A stretch of DNA of 64,000 nucleotides, taken from Trichobilharzia szidati. Its lineage: Eukaryota > Platyhelminthes > Trematoda > Strigeidida > Schistosomatidae. The stretch is taken from positions 12,756,354 through 12,820,353 of the forward strand of contig OX235272.1 in NCBI GenBank assembly GCA_944472155.2. Reading direction: 5' to 3'. Position 1 is the first letter of the stretch. The number at the start of each line of letters is the position of its first letter. The notes below the pieces were generated by a model. It saw only the letters and a program-made list of their open reading frames with translations, was not told the origin of the DNA and did not search any database. Positions 1-9,725 of this stretch are shown here, piece after piece. A program made the translations under genes and the position numbers.

Positions 1-357
1 CAAGAAAGGATATTGTGGAGTTGGACTCTTTCTCCATCGTGAACTGAATTGCAGGGTGGCAGTTGTTAAACGACTTCAAGATGTCGTCTAGATTTTCTTC
101 GTTGTTGACGATAATGAAGGTGTCGTCGACGTATCTCTTATAGATTTCGAAGGTATTGATCATTTTCTTCAGGCATGTGTTTTCGAGTTTTGCCATGAAG
201 AAATCTGCAAGCAAAGGGCCTAGTGGTGAGCCCATAGCTATACCATCCTTTTGGCGATATATTTCGTTGTTGAAAGAGAATTGAACATTCAGGGTACACC
301 TCAGTAGGAGTTCTTTAAGATGCTCGGTGGGTAGGTAATTTGTAGGTAACAAATTTG
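1..357 (-). pseudogene. Penelope-like element reverse transcriptase fragment
   Basis: On the minus strand this stretch is open and encodes the C-terminal half of a PLE reverse transcriptase. Visible motifs in order are a DGIAMGSPLGPLLADFFM-type block, then RYVDDTFIIV with the catalytic YxDD box, then a region ending in STISFL. These are the RT blocks of PLEs, in which GxAMGSPL precedes YVDD. The frame runs off the window edge, so the endonuclease part lies outside. No stop codon is seen in the motif region, making it one of the cleaner PLE RT stretches here. The N-terminal half is missing, so it is a fragment. Confidence 0.85.
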
Positions 358-360
358 TAG

Positions 361-880
361 AAGAAGAAAGAGGAGTTGTCCACATTAAGTGAATGAAACT
401 ACCAGTGATTTGAAAGGCTTGAGATACTACTCAGAGAATGTAAAGAGGAGTGAATTCCCCCTTTTAGAAGCAGAACGACAAACACACACGTAACACGTTT
501 TGGAATTTTATCAGTTATGTATTAAAAATTATTCCTTTCCCTGACAATTTTTATAAAACTTTGAAATTCAGTAAATTACAACCAAATATCTCTAATCCGG
601 TTAGTATTACAAAGTTACATATCGAAAATGTTACACACAAATGTTACAAGGACTAACTGCTTTTCATGCCGACGCGTCACTTATTTTATGCGAATTATCA
701 ATAATATGCCACATGAAATTCCTACAGGTTTGTATCAATTTTACTCAGAAAACAAAAACAAATATAAAAAATAAGTTAAAGAGTTCAATTGATGATAGAA
801 ACCACATAGACAAATCTTTCTGATGTTACTCTATCTACTCATCAGAAATAAGTTTTATCCCTTGGACTTAAATTTTGTGT
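361..880. other. AT-rich stretch without recognisable gene
   Basis: A 60-codon frame at 641-823 has no recognisable motif and biased AT-rich composition. I see no repeat family from elsewhere in the window here. Confidence 0.4.
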
Positions 881-1009
881 GTTCCTTGTATGCAATTTAC
901 GGATTTAGCCATCCATGCTTAGTTCGAAAACTTGTACGACCAACTCAGACCTTTTGTCGCAACATCCGATGAAGATTGGGGTTGGTTTAAAGCCAAGATG
1001 GCGGATACA

Positions 1010-1345
1010 ATAGCTCAACAGTTTTCAAATAACAATCTGAAAGAGAAAAGCATTTTAACTTCCTAGCATTTCAAAGCCTTGAAAGAGTTACGGGAAAACT
1101 CTAATATAACAATTACGAAACATGATAAAGGTTCTGGAGTCGTCATCATGAACAAAAGTGAATACAAATCCAAAATGTAATCTATTCTCGAGGATAAAAG
1201 CAAATTCAACCGTGATCCCTCTTCAGAAGGTATTCAGTTGTTGCAAGGCGCAGTGACATCTAATCTAGTGAAGCTTCTCGGCCTAAATGCTATAAGTTAA
1301 GATACATTTGATTCTTTAAAACCATCAGAATGTAAATTCCCACAT
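1010..1345 (+). pseudogene. PLE reverse transcriptase, N-terminal fragment
   Basis: Broken plus-strand frames give the PLE N-terminal RT block, including ITITKHDKGSGVVIMNKSEY followed by a stop within the next five codons, then DKSKFNRDPS. Further on lies LKPSECKFPHIYG, the start of the PLE block usually read as LYGLPK-hK. This last block is cut by the insertion at 1355 and resumes at 1849. Confidence 0.75.
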
Positions 1346-1354
1346 ATATATGGT
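1346..1354. repeat. Target-site duplication, left copy (9 bp)
   Basis: The 9 bases ATATATGGT at 1346-1354 recur exactly at 1840-1848, on either side of the inserted PLE end. The PLE frame resumes directly after the right copy, which supports a true duplication. Confidence 0.7.
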
Positions 1355-1839
1355 GTTCATTCCACTTCATTATATTCATTATTATTATTTGACAATCATT
1401 CACCAATAGTGCTTGTAATTTTACACCATATCATCGTCATTATTTTACAATCATTCTTACTGTCGTTATTTTCAACCTTGAACTTATGTCTAGTCCGCCC
1501 CATTCGTTGGTTTATTTTCATATTGTCTCACACACACCCTGATTACACACACTCTCGAAACCTGTAATTCTGTTGACTATATTTATATATATACACACAT
1601 CATTAAATTAAATTACTTCATCTGATTTTGTCCCATGTTCTCATTGACCATGCATATTAAAAAACTATCTGACTATTGTTCCATCCCATCTTATATTTGT
1701 TCCGCAATACACTTTCTGATATGATTCTAATTTGCCTTTACTGGCTGGCTATTGTATGCTTAAATTAATGGATTTATAATTGTAGAGCCTGAAGAAGAAT
1801 TTATTGAAAACAATTGTTCGCTCTAAGTATTTGTTCTGA
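1355..1839 (+). mobile_element. Solo Penelope-type terminal repeat (485 bp)
   Basis: This non-coding unit matches 28065-28545 on the plus strand and, in part, 27571-27863 on the minus strand. It starts GTTCATTCCACTTC and ends with TGAAGAAGAATTTATTG followed by TTCGCTCTAA and TGTTCTGA, a layout like PLE ends. It carries no coding capacity. It is inserted within the RT of the host PLE and is bounded by ATATATGGT on both sides. Confidence 0.7.
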
Positions 1840-1848
1840 ATATATGGT

Positions 1849-2600
1849 TTAGCAAAAACATACAAACTCAGTAATCCTCGACGTCCTATATTGTCAGTAT
1901 GCAGATCCCCAACACACATAAACTAGTTAAACGGTTAGTAGAGTTATTGCACTGAGTTAAAACATAATTCTTTAAGTATATATTAAATATACATTCGAAC
2001 TGGTTAATTATCTTGATAATATTAATAGTATGAATAAAATATGTAATCTTTTGATGTAAACTCTTTATTCACTAATGTGCCTTTACTTAAAACAAGTGAT
2101 ATTTTGTGTGACTACATTTCCACACATAATTTCTTTCATCCCGTTCCCTATATCTAATATAAGGGTTTTATTACTTCTTTGTACTAGCAATATTGGGTTT
2201 ACGTTTGAAGGCGATGGTTTCCATCAGGTTGATGGTATTGCTATGGGAAGTCGGTTGCGACCCTTTTTAACAGTTTTCTATATGTCGCACATTGAGAGTT
2301 TATCGGAGGATTTAGTCGAAAATGTGCCACCTCATAGGAGGTATGTAGACGACATAGACGACATCATAAGAGATAAACCTTGTTCTGGCACCTCAATTTT
2401 AAATCGAATCAATAAAGTTCAGAATAGCGTACCACTTACATCTGTAGAGGAGGAATATATTTGTTTATCTTTCCTAGAAATACTGCTTAGTTGACGGCTT
2501 GATGGATCTATAAAGTAGGCAGAACACTAAGACCCACTCTCCAATTCGTCCCTAAGAAAGACGTATATATTAAGCTACCCTATATAGGGGATCATATCAG
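1849..2600 (+). pseudogene. PLE reverse transcriptase core, degenerate
   Basis: The frame resumes with NPRRPILSVCRSPTHKLVKR, a PLE RT block, then DVNSLFTNVPL near 2055. After a frameshift, the longest open piece (2075-2494) carries VDGIAMGSRLRPFL and RRYVDDIDDII, where YVDD is the catalytic box. The canonical GSPLGP is changed to GSRLRP. Several stops follow from 2492 on. It is clearly a pseudogene. Confidence 0.8.
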
Positions 2601-2699
2601 CTTGGTAACTCGACAGAGATTGAAAGCTGGGGTTAAAATGATTTTTTATGCAACTAAGATAATAATCATTGAGAATTTGAAGCCAATTTTTCATCTAAG

Positions 2700-3060
2700 A
2701 TTTTTGAACATGAGAAAAATGATGTTGCATCCCACTGTATTTACCAATTTGAATATACGTGTGGACACTCACGCATAGGGATGACTCATCGATCTCTGCA
2801 TATTCCTAAATGGCTCCAGAAGCAAATAGAATCCCCAGAACCCAGTAATGGTGAAAACAGGAGACCTAACGCCTCAGTTGCAAAACATTGTATAGAGACA
2901 GGACATAACATTGATGTTCATAGATCTTTTAAACCCATCTATAAAACGTGTTTGGGGCGTATCCAAATGTTTATGGAAGCATTAGCTAGCAATTAGAAAG
3001 TTTAAACCATCTTTATGCGTTGAAAAACAATTTATCATCACAGTAAACCTTCCTTCCTTG
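2700..3060 (+). pseudogene. PLE GIY-YIG endonuclease remnant
   Basis: The open piece 2781-2996 begins just after a degenerate GIY-YIG block reading roughly CGHSRIGMTHRSL, in which the usual YIG has become RIG. It continues with AKHCIETGHNIDVH, matching the conserved H-x-x-E/SGH region of PLE endonucleases. A frameshift near 2990 leads into KPSLCVEKQFIITVNLP, the usual PLE C-terminus. The copy at 42960-43260 on the minus strand is a close relative. Confidence 0.75.
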
Positions 3061-3104
3061 GTAAATTTTGTTTTGATGCCAGCCATGGTAGATGTACTGG
3101 CAAT

Positions 3105-3950
3105 CAATATCTTCTGGTCATGACAGGACATGCCACACGATGGCCAGACGCAGTCGCGATTCCTGATCAACGCGCGAAAGCGGTCACAGAAGCAGTGGTG
3201 CGACATATCGTTGCAAATCACGGTGTTCCAAAAGCGATATTGACAGACCAAGGTCCGTGTTTTGAAAGTGAAGAGTTTAAAGTCCGGCTGTAAGAGTTAG
3301 GTATCAAAAAAATTAGAACAACGCCATATCATCCACAAACAAACGGACTGACGGAGAGAAATAACCGCATCCTGAAAGAGTGGCTGGCCTCAAAGGGTGG
3401 TAACTGGGAGACAGAGCTTCCACTGATTCTGCCAGCACATCGTGCGTCCGCGCAAGTAATGACGAAGAAAGCACCGTTTCAGTTGATGTATGGGAGGAAA
3501 CCACGACTACCGATACATAACAAGACCTGGCCCCTCCATCAGCATTGGAGTATGACGAGATGGCGGACGGAGCGGAAAGAAGCCATCAACAACGTAAAAC
3601 GAAAGTAGAAAGTGGACGCTGTGAAAGCCGAACTGAGGGTAAAGGAGAAGTACCCCACATTCGAGATCAGAGATCAAGTCAAATGTAGAGATAGGCGAAA
3701 CACCGGCGCATACGTGCCACGGTCGCGGAAACTACTACCAAAGTGGGAAGGACCATACGCGGTCACCGCGAGACGGAGGAACGTATATACCATCAAAAAT
3801 GCAAACAGAGAGAAGCAGGTGAACATCAGCGAGCTCCAGGAATGGATGGAGCGATACAAGCCAACGATGACGCCAGCACCAAGAAGATCAAGCCGACTTC
3901 AGTCCAAACAATTTGACGCGAGGACGAGTGTGGTGAGAGCTGTCTACTAG
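3105..3950 (+). pseudogene. Gypsy-type pol, integrase part, broken
   Basis: The region encodes an integrase core. The first catalytic Asp position reads MTGHATRW, where TDH is usual, so Asp is replaced by Gly. The second is present in ILTDQGPCF, and the third, Glu, is present in TPYHPQTNGLTERNNR. There are in-frame stops near 3292 and 3606. The remaining frame (3612-3950) covers the C-terminal domain, with KWEGPYAVTARR and an ending SVVRAVY. The last seven codons and the stop lie inside the LTR. No chromodomain was seen. Confidence 0.85.
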
Positions 3951-4215
3951 CCAAATTGGTTGACAGTAATTGAGGTCAATGTTAGTCATGTGAAAACAAA
4001 GTCAAGATGGACAGGCGGATACAGTTAACATATAGATGAAATGACACAGCCACAAGAGATGCAAGGTTAACTCTGTGTGAGAAACAACCAATCAATCAAA
4101 AGACTGTATTTTCTACTAACAATAATCTACAATAATGTACATCAAAATCTATAAATATGTGTTGATTTTCCGTAATAAACGTTCTGTTGCCTGGCCCTTG
4201 TCTTCTGTTGTTACA
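3929..4215 (+). repeat. 3' LTR of truncated gypsy copy (287 bp)
   Basis: It starts TGTGGTGAGAGCTGTCTAC and ends TCTTCTGTTGTTACA, the same termini as the solo LTR at 14398-14735 and the two LTRs at 28891-30004. It is about 50 bp shorter than those through internal deletion. An AATAAA-like signal (TAATAAACG) lies near the 3' end. Confidence 0.85.
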
Positions 4216-4470
4216 GTACTATTACCTCTATTATTTGGTTTAGTGATCTTCATTGTTATTTTCACCATCAATATGTCCTTTTAACTTGACCTAAGTTGAT
4301 TTTCTCACCTCTTAACTCTTTCTTTATTAATTTCATATATGTACAATCATCCTATAACAAGCCTGTGTATGATCAGATCGTTCGAAATGTACTGCGCAAA
4401 AACACACTACACGATTCAGACGAATTACGTCTTCTTATTACTTTGTCTAAATTTGGTAAACATTATTCTC
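4216..4470 (+). mobile_element. PLE 3' region (right part of the split element)
   Basis: This segment matches 42560-42806 on the minus strand through a long stretch with few differences. It therefore belongs to the same PLE 3' region, separated from 3093 by the gypsy copy. It is non-coding. Confidence 0.7.
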
Positions 4471-4985
4471 TGTTTAGACTGTTTTTGATTTTTTTTAAAT
4501 TTTAATTTCTTATTTTATTCTGGCCAAAACTATTAATTAGTAGAGATAAACTCAAACTTACAATCTAATTTATATCGCATCCAACAAATTTTTATTAAGG
4601 AGGTATCTAGATGAGTGCATAAGTTTATGACTAAATTAGATAGTATAGATACAAATATCCTAGAGCTTTTCAATGGCTCAGCAATATGCCGGATACTTAC
4701 TGCCTATTAGTCATTGTATTCACGTATGCACATCTTTCGAATTACAGATGTGTGTCTGAGGACCAGATATCCACAGAGGACAAGCAGCAAAGAACCAACA
4801 AAGAACCTATATTGTTCCATTATGGATAAAATTTATTCTGATAAAATCTCACAGTGTTATATACTGATGACGTTTCGAGGAAGAAAGTCGCAACCAGCTT
4901 GCTGCATTTTTAGACATAATTCTGAGTTGAAAAGATAATGGTTTAATAAGACGATCAATTTACAGAAAGCCCAATTGGACAGGGA
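4471..4985. other. AT-rich stretch, nothing recognised
   Basis: A 74-codon frame (4714-4938) shows no motif, and I found no link to repeats elsewhere. Confidence 0.4.
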
Positions 4986-5490
4986 GGGCAATACCTTAAT
5001 TTTCACAGTTTCTGTCTATTACAGTATAAGAGAGGCTTGGTGAAATGTCTATTTAACAGGCTTCAACGTATTTGCACGGCTGATGTTGTAGAGAAAGAAA
5101 ATGAAACATTGATGGATACTTTTGTTGAAAACGGATATCCTTTAAAATTTTTAAACAGGTGTAGAAGTCAATTAGTCTTTAAACCTACAATCTATACCTC
5201 CCCTAAGAAAAATGTTTTCATCAAATTACCATATAACGGGGAAATAAACAGTAGGATTTTGAGACAAAGGTGTTGAATTCGGTCATCCGTAGAACCTATT
5301 ATGCAGCCTGGCTTGTAATTATCGGAAAAGCCAAAAATATGCTCCACTGCAAACCTCAGAAGTGCACAAGTTATTCAGTCACATCCCACAATATTCTCCA
5401 ATTTTCGCGCGTGTGTGTGTGTGAACACACATATATAGGGAAGAGTAATCGTGCTTTGCATGTGAGAGTAGGAGAGCCTATCCCGAAATA
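4986..5490 (+). pseudogene. PLE RT-endonuclease linker and GIY-YIG remnant
   Basis: The frame 5037-5276 carries the PLE post-RT region: LVKCLFNRLQRICT, then ENGYPLKFLNRC, then KKNVFIKLPYNGE. After a stop and frameshift, 5420-5470 gives EHTYIGKSNRALHVRVGE, the GIY-YIG box with YIG retained. The usual CxCG before YIG is altered by a run of GT repeats. Both ends are truncated. Confidence 0.75.
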
Positions 5491-5576
5491 GTTAGGAAAA
5501 CAAACACTGCATTGCGGAAAGATCACTTATTCGGATAATATCTTAATAATGATTAGGTTATGCGGTGTTTTGGTTT

Positions 5577-7095
5577 ACACGATACCTACATTGAAATTCC
5601 AAGCAAAATACTAAGCCGCATCATTCTCGAGAGAATCAAACAAGCCCTGGATGAAAAATTTCAATCGAAACAGGCTGAATTCAGGAGAAACCAGTCACGC
5701 ATCGATCAAATCACAACACTATGGATCATCATTGAACAAAGCGTGGAATGGCAGTCACCTCTCTACTTCACTCATTTCCTTTGACTTTGAAAAGGACTTC
5801 GACAGCGTCGATCGACAGGTGATTTGGAAACTACTTCGCTACTAAGGGGTGTCGCAAACAATTATACATCTCATCTTACAGTTGTATGACAATGCTGCAT
5901 TCCAAGTAATCCACAACGGGAAACTCACGGAATCCTTCGAAGTGAGGACAAGAGTAAGACAAGCTGGCTGGCTGGCTGCCTACTATCGCCAATGATTTTC
6001 CTGATTGCAATAGACTGGATAACGTGACAGACACACAGCGGGCAATGAGGAAACAGGCATAGAATGGACTCACACAAAAAAGAACTTGGAGGATCTGGAC
6101 TTCGCCAATGATGACAGATGTCTGATTTCTCACAAACTGGAAGATATGCAAGCGAAAAGAAACAAGTTGTCAGAAGAAGCATCCAGAGAAGATAGAAAGG
6201 ACTTCCTTCAGGTGAACATAGAGAAAACAGAGGTGATGAAGATTCCTGGACACCAACACCAACACCACCACCACCAAAAACAACAACAATTACAGACAAC
6301 AATCAGCCAGCATAAATGCAAGGAACCTGAAAGAAACAACCTCCTTCACCAACCGCCCTACATACCTGGGAAGCATCGTTTCAAATACGGGCCAGCGGAA
6401 CTGACGAGGATATCAAAACAGCCAGGATCGGAAAAGCAAGACAAGCTTTCACTACTCTCAAGTCTGTGTGCAGGAGGTCAACAAAGCCCTACTCAGTCAG
6501 CATCAAAACGAAGATAACATCCGGATTGTCAACTCCAATGTGAAGTCAGTCAGTGCTACTCACTATACGGATGGATCAGAGACTTGCACTGCACTGCACG
6601 TCATAAACAGCATCTCAAACAAACTACACACCTTCATCAAGAGCTAGTTGTCTTCGCTCAATACCACTGAAGATCAGATGGCCGGCCGGCCGGCCAGAAG
6701 AGATCAGCAACAGAGAGGGATCTCTGGCAATGAGCGAACCAACCAACACAGCAGGAACCGATTGTGAAAGAAATAGGCAGGCAGGAAGAAATGGAAATGG
6801 ATGGATTGGCTGGCTGGCCATACTCTGAGGAAACAAACCATCAAGTGAGTGACATCACTGGAGAAGCCATTGGTCGAGTGTAACCCGACTGAATTGGAAT
6901 CGGCTAGTTGGTCGTGAGTGCGAGAGTGGGTGACTTGGAGGAGGTGATGTGAAGAGGAGATGAAACGGTATGGGCAGACTTGGAGCCAGGTGAAGGAAGA
7001 CTGTAGCAGAGAACGGAAGGCAATGGAGACGCGTTGCTGATTCTCTATGTTCCTGTAGGAATAAAAGGAAACAATGATAATAATACACTGAAATT
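5577..7095 (+). mobile_element. LINE R copy R1, 5'-truncated
   Basis: This is a non-LTR element of the most abundant family here (14 clear copies). It begins inside the RT domain (SKILSRIILERIKQALDEK) and runs to a 3' end reading roughly TGTTCCTGTAGGAATAAAAGG followed by an (AAT)-type tail. The motif A region is FDFEKDFDSVDRQVIWK. The catalytic box reads DFANDD instead of FADD, so this RT is disabled. Several short tandem expansions occur (CTGG, GGCC, CAAC). The clade is uncertain: the simple-repeat tail and compact RT suggest an RTE-like LINE. Confidence 0.85.
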
Positions 7096-7500
7096 ATTCT
7101 CCTAATGTTATGATGAACAAAAATTATTACTTTCTTCCTATTGCCTATAAATCATCAAACAATCCACTTCTCTTAATTACACTGATTTATATATCGTGGC
7201 TTAATTTTCAAAAGTAATCGTGTGTTTGTGCGCGAATATTTGTGTGTGTAGAGTGGAAAGAGGGAATGAACTGCTCTATTAGAAACGGTCTGTGTTTAAT
7301 GGCTAATATTGTTTTAAAGAGTCCTGTAAAGGACACTGATCGGTTGGTATTTTATTAGCCATTCTTTCTCCACTTAGTTTAAATTTACGAATCATGGTCT
7401 CACTTGTCATAACTCACGGTTAGTTCGGTGTAATGCAGCATTTGATTCATTATCTATAGCCCGAAGGACTATTCTTGGGGTGTTTGTTAGTTTGTTGAGG
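7096..7500. other. No gene recognised
   Basis: Ordinary AT-rich sequence. I see no open frame with a motif and no matching repeat. Confidence 0.4.
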
Positions 7501-7504
7501 GTCA

Positions 7505-7830
7505 TGTTGAGGCGTATTATTATTTTTGTTCCCCGAGTGGAACATAAGACTTCAACGGCACATCACCACTTCACTCTCTTAACTGTTGTCTTTTTCAGCT
7601 GACCATACGATTTCCTGGAAGCTTTTATCTCCTCTTCACACGATCTCCTCTAGGTCACACTTGACTCACGCGAAATTCATTGTTTCTCATTCACCTTCCA
7701 CTCGAGGGTCTGCTTAGAGCGGGATGTTGCTGAACGGTCTTCCCAGGGGTCAGTCCAATTCATCTACATCTCCTTCGGTATATTTGTTGGGCGGTAGGTT
7801 CTTGGCTGGTACGTTGACAACCAGATTTCG
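7505..7830 (-). mobile_element. Diverged LINE R 3' end
   Basis: The minus strand matches the last 300 bp of R copies: the 3' end near 7535 corresponds to TGTTCCACTCGGGGAAC, and further in lies the region that in intact copies encodes GRP-TWRRSCEEE. Divergence is higher than in R1-R14, so this is an older copy or subfamily. A similar old copy is at 37190-37480. Confidence 0.55.
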
Positions 7831-7985
7831 CTGTTCACTAGTTCACCAGATTATTAACTTGTACTAAGCCCGGGAAAAAGAGGCGACGTTGGAACTGGAG
7901 TTAGCCATCCTACCCTAGAAAATCAATCCAGCCACCAAGAAAACTTCAATGCGCAGGAATAAAACATAAAAGAACTGAATGTTGA
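7831..7985 (+). mobile_element. SINE-like repeat F, copy 1
   Basis: It shares with 9551-9725 (plus) and 33268-33455 (minus) a segment that runs from a CACTAG/CTAG-rich start through GTTGGGG-like and TAGC-CCC blocks to AACTTCAACGC. The middle and end resemble the body of the tRNA-headed SINE at 14950-15195 (GCTACAGAAACTTCAA). No tRNA-like head is visible, so this is either a truncated relative or a separate family. Confidence 0.45.
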
Positions 7986-8029
7986 AGTGTGATATAAGCT
8001 TTTTATACTCTAATTGTCTGTAGAATATG

Positions 8030-8128
8030 AAAAACAAAATCTCTTACAGGATTTCATCGTCAGCTGACATCGGTTAGACAACCAATGGAAAACCTGGGAG
8101 TACTGGGCAGCTGTTTCGTCGTCGAAGA
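8030..8128 (-). mobile_element. Hammerhead SINE, inverted 3' part-copy
   Basis: On the minus strand this gives GACGAAACAGCTG then CAGTACTCCCAGG and the usual tail (TTTTCCATTGG, CTAACCGATGTCAG, GATGAAATCCT). Only the 3' half of the ribozyme and the tail are present. It lies head to head with the full plus-strand copy that follows, forming an inverted repeat. Confidence 0.7.
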
Positions 8129-8410
8129 TACTGGCTAATGGTCACGCTATGTCATGAATTGGCAGAAGGTGTGGAATTCATTTGCTAGCCATTGAATCGG
8201 ATCTCAGTGGTTTAATGGTCTACGAGCTCCCCTTGTAACCAAAACGTCCTGAGTTCGAACAGTGGTGGTGGGTGTGTACTGTTGAAGAGTCCCAAACTAG
8301 GCTAACGAAACAGTTGTCCAGTACTACTCCCCGCTTGTTTTCCATTGGTTCTCTAACAGATGTCGGCTTACGATGAAATCAGTCAAATCCCTACAAACCA
8401 ATACTTGAAT
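8129..8410 (+). mobile_element. Hammerhead SINE, direct copy (tRNA-like head plus ribozyme)
   Basis: Order on the plus strand: a lead segment with GAATTGGCAGAAG, a tRNA-like head with an A-box-like region (GTGGTTTAATGGTCTACG) and a B-box-like region (GAGTTCGAAC), the hammerhead at 8276-8324, and the tail up to CCCTACAAACCAATACTTG. The same architecture recurs at 13370-13745, 22821-23105 and 23130-23515. Confidence 0.8.
8276..8324 (+). ncRNA. Hammerhead ribozyme-like sequence, decayed core
   Basis: Helix I strands GTACTG (8276-8281) and CAGTAC (8319-8324) are fully complementary. The core reads TTGAAGA, so C3 is changed to T. Helix II starts GTCC, but its partner is altered (GGCTAAC). GAAA is at 8307-8310, helix III arms are ACA/TGT, and the cleavage triplet GTC ends at 8318. 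The C3 change should abolish or strongly reduce cleavage. Confidence 0.7.
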
Positions 8411-8669
8411 ACAAAATCTCTTAACTGAATGACTGTCAGAAACCTATCCTGCTTTTTATACGCCTAATGACACACACACACATACACACACACAAAACGT
8501 CTGGAGTCACAGTCAAGCGTAAGCGATATTCGATAATGAGAAACACACGGTTATGTCAGGATGATAACGTATGGAACCTTGTGATATGTGCTAAATTATT
8601 CATGCATCCGTGAAGCAACTTGTCATATCTAAAATGTGTCAGCAGAATATGAAACAAGAAACTTTAGGA

Positions 8670-8699
8670 AAAAGGCATATATATATATATACATATATA
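8670..8699. repeat. Short (AT)n tract
   Basis: An imperfect TA/CATATA run of about 30 bp. No coding. Confidence 0.8.
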
Positions 8700-8796
8700 A
8701 GTCGTAACTAATTCCAATACCATGAGCAATACCGTTAATCAATGATATTATGATAGATTAAGTACACTTATATATTTATTTTATATTTTATTGTTC

Positions 8797-9550
8797 CCTT
8801 GGGTTCCTCGTGAAACATAGGGTTTCAACTACATGTCTCAACTTGCTTCTGTCTTCTGTTGTACTTTTCACCCGCATCCATGTTAGTCCATGCTGTTTCA
8901 ACTCCTATTCACACGATCTCCTCCATGTCACCCTTCGACGTCCCACTCGCCGCCGCTTCTCTTTCGGGTTCCACTCGAGCATTGGCCTGACGCGCGATGT
9001 CAAACAGCGGCCTCCTCAGTGTGTGCTCAGCGAGTGTCCAATCCATCTCACCTTTCTCCTGCATATTTGTTCGGCGATTCCTTCTTGTTTCGTTTGTTTC
9101 TTGTTGGTTCTTGTTCTTTCCGGCGGCCATCTGATCTTCAGTATAGAGCCAGCCAGCGAAGACAGTTAGTTAGTTGTTGATAAAGGTGTACAACAGGCTG
9201 TTGGAAATACTCATTCTTTGTGACCCGCCGCTAACTTTCTGATCCATCCGTATACAAGAACTGACTGACTGACTTGACTGACGTTTGTATTGAAAATCCG
9301 AATCATTTTGTTGTTGATGCTGGCTGACTTGAGTGACAGCGGAAGATTTCCAGATTGGTTTCAGGTTGATGAATGTGTTTCTCGCCTTCTCGATTCTCGA
9401 TTTGACATCCTCGTCTGTTCCACCTGCCTGTAGTAGAGACAATGCTGGTTGCCTAGATAAGTGAATGAAGTAACCTCTCTCAAATCCCTCTTGTTGATGG
9501 TGATGGGCGTTGGATGTTTCTGCTGTTGCTGTTGTTGTTGTTGTTGGTTG
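8797..9550 (-). mobile_element. LINE R copy R2 (subfamily b), 5'-truncated
   Basis: Minus-strand 3' part of a second R subfamily. It ends near 8797 in the tail and is truncated at 9550 in a (CAA)n tract. Frames show the C-terminal region with NMQEKGEMDWTL and GTDEDVKSRIEKARNTFI (9170-9442). It lacks the RT core. Subfamily b also includes R5, R7, R8 and R14. Confidence 0.8.
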
Positions 9551-9725
9551 GTCGCCTAGATTACTAGGTCACTAGTTTTCTAGCCGTTCCCAAGCTCGGA
9601 TAAAGAGGGAGGGTTGGGGCCTGGTGCTAGCAGCCCCACCCGCAAAACCTAACCAAATTGCTACAAAAACTTCAACGCACAAACATATTAAAAATTCTAA
9701 AAATACAGTTATATAGGTGATTCAT
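9551..9725 (+). mobile_element. SINE-like repeat F, copy 2
   Basis: Best copy of repeat F: CTAGATTACTAGGTCACTAG at the start, a GGTTGGGGCC / TAGCAGCCCCACCC middle, and GCTACAAAAACTTCAACGC before an A/T-rich end. It abuts the truncated end of R2 directly, as copy 1 abuts the diverged R copy. Confidence 0.5.

Larger units (their letters stand above)
3098..4215 (+). mobile_element. 5'-truncated gypsy-type LTR retrotransposon
   Basis: The copy keeps the 3' end of pol (integrase and C-terminus) and one 3' LTR (3929-4215). The 5' LTR, gag, protease, RT and RNase H are missing. GTACT occurs at 3094-3098 and again at 4216-4220, consistent with a 4-bp duplication GTAC plus a shared T. The PLE copy near 42807 shows the same locus without insertion. 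The family is the same as 14398-14735 and 28891-30004. Confidence 0.8.
880..4470 (+). mobile_element. Decayed Penelope-like element carrying two nested insertions
   Basis: Pieces of a single PLE can be followed in order on the plus strand: RT N-terminal part (about 1010-1345), RT core (1849-2600), a GIY-YIG-like C-terminus (2700-3060), and a 3' region (3061-3093 continuing at 4216-4470). Two younger insertions interrupt it: a solo PLE end at 1355-1839 with a 9-bp duplication, and a truncated gypsy copy at about 3098-4215. Another PLE copy at 42560-43500 on the minus strand matches the 3' part without the gypsy insertion. Multiple stops and frameshifts show that it is dead. Confidence 0.75.

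Noticed and set aside
641..823. 60-codon ORF
   Set aside because: AT-rich composition with no motif; expected by chance.
6240..6300. His/Gln-rich stretch in the frame 6086-6517 as a metal-binding protein
   Set aside because: It comes from ACC and CAA expansions in LINE R1 and is not conserved between copies.
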